Shown here: positions 31,114 to 36,022 of the stretch, piece by piece
Position numbering within the stretch: position 1 is the first letter of the stretch
Layout of the letters: each line of letters opens with the position of its first letter
Assembly: GCA_022496185.1 (NCBI GenBank)
Contig: WTXG01000331.1
Span: forward strand, 1-36,022
Direction of reading: 5' to 3'
Length of the DNA: 36,022 bases
From: Multifurca ochricompacta
Lineage: Eukaryota > Basidiomycota > Agaricomycetes > Russulales > Russulaceae
The notes under the pieces: generated by a model
The model's input: only the letters and a program-made list of their open reading frames with translations
Told to the model about the DNA's origin: nothing
Databases searched by the model: none
Program-made: the position numbers and the translations under genes

Positions 31114-33039
31114 TAGCGCTATGGAAAGTGCTAGGGGGTGGACTCAGCCGCTCCACTAGCGCGGGATTGGCGAAGGTTGTGTGATGGTTGGCCAATAGAT
31201 ATATCGTTCATGTTCTAGTTTGACCGCGGCCACACGGCCCGAAACGCAGTCCCCTGTTCTCCAAAAATGTGTGTCCGTGTCACGTCTCAAACACCTCGTT
31301 CTGTAGACTCGTGCCATGTATTTTGCCGAGACAACGCGTGTGTGGTGGTGAAAGAAATCCGTTGCGGATGCCGGGTGTGCCCGGACGCACACGCCATCGA
31401 AACGCTTAGTTTTGAGGTCGAGGGTTCTGCCAAGGCCAAGGTCCAAGGGCACAAAGTGTACCTAACCTACTTGGAAGCCGGAAGCCACACCCCGTGCGTG
31501 TTCGGGACGGAACAGACATCGGCAGTTCCCGGTAAACCGTAGTGGCCCCTTAAAAGAACAAGAAGCTCAATGTTCTGTTCTCTCTCCCATGCTCCCATGC
31601 CATGATGCCATGGAAGCAGCTACCTCCTGCAACTACTCAACACTAAATATATACAACCAAAATCCCCTACCCGTGTCGTTATTCGCAACAATGCGTCAAA
31701 CTCTTACCTCCCGCAAGCTGCGCTGAATTTACAACCCACAATGGATCTAAATGAGTTGCGTTACAGTCTTCCGGCCCAGATGCTGAAACGTACCTTACGT
31801 GAATCTGACAGGTGTCTTATTCGTACGGAATTGTTGCACGGGCAGGAACATTTCCTGGTTGTGCAGGCCTCACGGGGAGCTTCTTTATCCTTCCGGAATA
31901 AATCCAATCATTTGATTAAGAGGACCTGAAGTGTCTACACCCTCGTGGGGCCTCATAAAGACTTGAGCGTTTGAGCTAGGGGCTCTCGGCATCGGACATC
32001 CAAGGGGCTTCTCAACAGACTCGCGAAGCGGCATTCGCTCCGGGCCGCGCTCGCTCGCTATTGGTGTTGGCACTCTCAACGTTTTTAAACTAGTTCCTCG
32101 AGAAAATACTCAAAATGTTCTCAGAAACGCGTATTGGCCATCGAGGCCTTGTACCTCGCACCAGTCTACAGTGTGGCAGATTGGATTCGATTGCGGTGAT
32201 TAGATGCGGTCGTTATAACACTTCTCCTTAACATTACGGTTTGCGAACAGATAGACCAAGATGGTGGCGCTGTGCGACAGAAAAAAATTGGCAAGTTATC
32301 ATTTCACAAATTAATTTTTATTTATTTTTAAATTAATTTTATTACTCGTTTGAAAGGCATTGCTCAAGCCGCGCGGCTACTAGACAGAGGGCCCCAGTAA
32401 CTACTATGGTTGACAATTAGGGTGTGGGAACCCCGTAGGGAAATAGTATAGCGAGCACAAACGCATCCGCCATGTATAGTCCAAGTCCGAGACCATCTTA
32501 CTCTGCTAGGCTTAATCTGGCAATTTCACAAGTTTCACCCCTGGGAATGAGCCTGTTCGAAATAGGGTGCTCGAGAATTATCGCGCAGTAGTAGACAATT
32601 GTCCTCACAAAAACGAGTTATGATGGCTATGTGGTGTTATCAGCGGCATCTACAAGGGCACAGTATGATTTCTTAATGCAATGCACCGACCCCGGCTGTT
32701 ACCGAATACCCAACCAACTGAACACCGCGCAACTGCCACGCACTGTCATTCTCGAACTCGAACATGAACTTGAATGCTTCCTCAGGCGTCGGGATCCAAG
32801 TATCCCCTTCCAAGGTCCTTACCCTTCAACGGCCTCAAATAGGGGCCTATCATTGTCCACATCTGTGTCTCTTTGACCTGTGTGATAGTTGGTCTGCCCG
32901 CCTCCGTCGTCAGTAAGGCAAGCCTTCTGTCTACCCATTATGCTCAACATTCGACTAATGTCTTTAGCTCTGGCCTTTTTGGTATATTTTCTCGGGGAAC
33001 CTAAAGATATCCCCTTTGTCACACCACAGAACAATGCTC

Positions 33040-33058
33040 ACGCACGCACGCACGCACG
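33040..33058. repeat. (ACGC)n microsatellite
   Basis: About five tandem copies of the tetranucleotide ACGC; simple-sequence repeat with no further context. Confidence 0.7.
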
Positions 33059-34247
33059 GCGACCTACATAGGGTCCATGGAACTGGCAATTGTGCATGTT
33101 CTCATTTGTCGCGCTGTTCCTTGTGGGCGCCTAACGTTCCGCCACGTACCTCTGGTCGGAAGTGGTATTGCTGTCAGGTTTCTCGATAGCTGCGAACAAA
33201 TTGATCTTGTTGGGAAGCTATGAGCCTTTGGCGATTCACCCGAATAGCTTTGCTGAAGTCGATGGTCCTCACACCGTTCACTTATGACCTCTTCGTCCTA
33301 GTTGACGTTCTCTGCTTTCAATCGTGAGGGGCGTGACGACAGGGGCATTGGTTTCACTCCAACCCCTTGTCTTACTCCTCACCCTCGTGGGAGTGCTTCG
33401 CGTGTAATCCTGTCCGGGAGTGCCAAGCCCATGATTATATCCGATCTAGGATGCACCGCAGTAGGTCGTAACTACACATGGTGTCAACTTGTACAATTTC
33501 CCGTGATGCTGGTATGTTTGTCTACTGTCGGCAGGTCCTCCACCTTAGGGTGCAAGTCTGTGCTGAAGTGCTAATCCGTAGTAGCTTCTTCTGGCTAGGA
33601 AAGCTCAACTGTGTACTTCCTGGTCGCGTAAGACGTAGTTGGTCATTTCGCGGACGACCTAGAAAAACCGTACATCCTCACAGAACGGATGAAGGTTCGA
33701 GCGGGAATTGAGTCGTGGTTTGGTCGGAACCAATAAACATGTCAGCCATGGGTTCTCTATGAATTATCCTCCAAATGCAAACGACACAATTGGGCAGTGG
33801 GTTCACATCCCTTTACAGCCGGTTTTGGCTATAGCAATTGCAGCGACGGCATTGTCCTGATGGCCTGATGGACTTCATAACGGAAGTTCTGAGATGTGAC
33901 AATTGCACCCGATTGTACACATAAGCTGTCATGTCTGCATCTTAATTATGTTCCTATCCAGGAACCGGGGTGCCACCTGGTTTCGTGGCAACAACTCCTC
34001 ATACCTCTGTGGGAAGCTCAGGCTATGGCCAACGTGTCTTTATATTCCCGCAGTACAACTCCGCCTCTTTGAGCGTGCGTTCTCCCATTCGTCGAGCGGC
34101 TCTATGTGAATTCCGGACTCCTCACAAACCCGCATCTAGGTCGGTCGACTCGCATTAGTTATTATAAAGAGCTTCTAGAATGGTGGGTACCTGGAATGAA
34201 TAGAGTCAGAGTCGCCTTCTTACGAAAGGAATAACGTCTTCGGTTAT

Positions 34248-34255
34248 TATATATA
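34248..34255 (+). promoter_or_regulatory. TATA-like box of acid phosphatase 2
   Basis: ATTATATATATT about 40 nt before the ATG at 34293, the same spacing as the TATA box of the first copy. No CACGTG box was seen nearby. Confidence 0.4.
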
Positions 34256-34292
34256 TTACGAAGGTCATGGGTACGACTTCAAGACACCCAGC

Positions 34293-35787
34293 ATGAAGTT
34301 TTCTGTGCTTTACCTGCTCCTTCTTCCGGTAGCCGTTGTAGCACAGGCAAGACCATACAATTTAATGTGCATTGCGCCGCTCACTGACGGATAGGTGCCA
34401 ACCTTTGTACCGCCATCCCTTGGTCCAACTGTTACTTCACCCAATTATGTTGGGTCCACTAACGGATCCCTTCCTAGGAGCAAAAAAGTACACGGCAAAT
34501 CCTTTGACCGCTTTATTCAGGTGAATTCGCAGGAGCTTCTTATTCGCGGCAAACCGTTAGCTGACCTCTGCTACTAGATATGGCTCGAAAACACTGACTT
34601 TGAAACCGCTAATGCGACAGTGTGTACTTCCTCTTTCGCTGCCTATTGACACTTACAACGTATATACATCAGGCCGAATTTCAAAAGCTTGCCAGCCAAG
34701 GAATATTGCTAGATCAATACTTCGCACTTACGCACCCTTCGGAGCCCAATTACGTCGCGGGCGTGGCTGGCGATTTTTGGGGTATGGCCAACGACGGGTT
34801 CTTTGCTATTCCGAGCAAGTAAGTGGAGAATCTTAAAGAGTAACTGCCGTTCCGTGCCCTGACCTTGACACGCAGCATTTCAACCATAGTAGATCTTCTT
34901 GACACAAAGGACATATCTTGGGCCTCCTACCAAGAGAACGCCCCCGCTGATGGTTTCACAGGTTTCAGGTCAGTGTGCCCTCCTCTATCGGAAATCCCTT
35001 TCTGACAGAAAGTGAAGTTTCGCATCTGTAAACTACCTATCCCCCGGTGCCCCTCCGCGCACGTTCTACGTGCGCAAGCATAACCCATTGATTATCTACG
35101 ACTCTGTCGCGACAGTACCTTCTCGTGCCGCAAGGATCCGTAACTTCAACGACTTTGCGGCAGATGTAAATGCAAGTGCGATCCCACAATGGCTCTTTGT
35201 GACCCCAAATCTGGTTAATGACGGGCATGATACCGACATGACTTTCACGTCCGCGTGGCTCGAGTTCTGGCTTGAACCACTGCTCACCGACCGGCGGTTT
35301 AATGACGAGCATACGCTCATACTACTCACGTTCGACGAGAATGAAACCAAGGGGACAAACAATCGCATTTGGGCGGCTCTCCTCGGTGGCGCAATCCCCA
35401 AGCACCTCCACGGGACGACCGACTCGACGTTCTACACGCACTATTCAGCACTGAGCACCGTGCAAGCAAACTGGGGCCTTGGCTCACTCGGCCGCTTCGA
35501 CACAGACAAGTGAGTGGTAGCGACAGTGTCCTCCGCACAACTTCATTTTCTCATCCCATATACCCATCTCATAATAGAATACTTGCAAACGTCTACGCGC
35601 CTGTCGCTGACGCAGTGGGCTTCAAGAATACGGATGTGCCACCTTCCGCAGTTCCGCTCCTCAACCAGAGCGGCACGACGCCCGGCCCGCTAAACCAAAC
35701 CCAGCCTTGTTCGCTCCCTTCCCGCCGCCGGACACGTCCGCGGTCGGTGCAGGCGGTGGGCCCGTTGTTGTTCCATCGGGTAACTAG
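34293..35787 (+). CDS. Secreted acid phosphatase 2 (phosphoesterase family)
   Basis: Paralog of the gene at 29632 with the same seven-exon plan: 34293-34346, 34395-34520, 34578-34619, 34673-34818, 34876-34968, 35018-35509 and 35578-35787. Exons 2-5 have identical lengths. About 387 residues. The signal peptide MKFSVLYLLLLPVAVVAQ is followed by a GC-AG intron (GCAAGA donor), as in copy 1. Motifs IWLENTDF, ISWASYQENAPADGF, RKHNPLIIYDS, FVTPNLVNDGHDTD and LLTFDENET are all in frame, so the catalytic part is intact. In the last exon one base is missing beside the AAA run near 35695. The conserved tail DTSAVGAGGGPV lies in the next frame and ends at 35787. Read uncorrected, the frame runs on to 35815. 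The enzyme would release phosphate outside the cell. Which copy is expressed is not visible. Confidence 0.87.
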
Positions 35788-35815
35788 ACCAACACCAAGA
35801 ATCACCCACGACTGA

Positions 35816-36022
35816 GAACTGGTGGAACAGCATCTTCCCTTGACATGGGGGCCTGTGTGTGTGGATCTGCAGCAGTTATGGTTACGCCGCCCCGGGATAT
35901 GGTGCCCTTGACGTCGTATGTATTGAAGAAGACATGTAATCCATCGAGATCAGTACCATATTGCCTCTCTGTGCGCCTTTGCAATGGTCCTTCCCTGAAA
36001 CTGCCATGTTTGTTTCATTGCA
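35816..36022. other. Window end, nothing recognised
   Basis: A minus-strand open stretch of about 60 codons (35802-35984) might be the 3' end of a gene outside the window. It has no motif I recognise. Confidence 0.25.

Larger units (their letters stand above)
31114..34292. other. Intergenic 3.2 kb between the phosphatase copies
   Basis: No gene that I can support. Short open frames at 31267-31542, 31741-31929 and 33302-33574 have no recognisable domain. An open stretch near 33970-34100 (plus) looks protein-like but matches nothing I know. An AT-rich tract covers 32300-32345. A tetranucleotide repeat (ACGC)n lies at about 33040-33058. Confidence 0.4.

Noticed and set aside
31267..31542. 91-codon Cys-rich open frame on the plus strand
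   Set aside because: An overlapping open frame of similar length exists on the other strand, no signal peptide or known motif is seen, and no paralog lies nearby.
33040..33058. (ACGC)n as a CRISPR-like or regulatory repeat
   Set aside because: Simple tandem tetranucleotide without spacers; an ordinary microsatellite.
33903..34158. Protein-like open stretch upstream of phosphatase 2
   Set aside because: Looks hydrophobic and Gly/Ser-rich in two frames, but has no recognisable family and no matching sequence in either phosphatase copy.

Overview
The window reads as nuclear DNA of a filamentous fungus, most likely an agaricomycete (mushroom-forming basidiomycete). The genes are dense in short introns of about 40-70 nt. 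The families are typical of that group: DEFTD-type sesquiterpene synthases, an intron-rich GMC oxidoreductase, and a Crinkler-type ubiquitin-like domain joined to a protein kinase. There are no operons, tRNAs, rRNAs or CRISPR arrays that I can see.

Layout. 1-2660: a decayed terpene synthase (TPS-A, minus) beside an older terpene synthase relic (plus). 3060-3524: a non-autonomous hAT-like element with a perfect 8-bp target duplication. 4153-7313 (minus): a GMC oxidoreductase that I resolve into 23 exons. 8463-10355 (plus): a complete 521-residue cytochrome P450, divergent from the GMC gene. 12621-15335 (plus): a Crinkler-N/kinase fusion with apparent frameshifts. 15928-17240 (minus) and 18890-20158 (plus): two intact, divergent sesquiterpene synthases, TPS-B and TPS-C. 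20159-24503: no recognisable gene. 24504-25764 (minus): a third intact synthase, TPS-D. 27205-29169: galactokinase (GAL1). 29632-31113 and 34293-35787: two secreted acid phosphatases of the phosphoesterase family, tandem paralogs.

Working together. The terpene synthases, P450 and GMC oxidoreductase look like a sesquiterpenoid biosynthetic cluster. The synthases would cyclise farnesyl diphosphate. The P450 and the flavin oxidoreductase would oxidise the hydrocarbon or alcohol products. The array has grown by duplication: TPS-A and TPS-C are the arms of an inverted duplication of about 1.7 kb, and TPS-B, TPS-C and TPS-D share identical exon lengths for exons 1-4. The galactokinase and the acid phosphatases are probably the ordinary chromosomal flank.

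Oddities: at least six inferred GC-AG introns; exons of 8, 12 and 19 nt in the GMC gene; and single-base frameshifts next to homopolymers in four otherwise well-conserved genes. Those frameshifts could be real decay or base-calling error. All exon models were worked out by hand from reading frames and splice signals; no alignment or database search was run.
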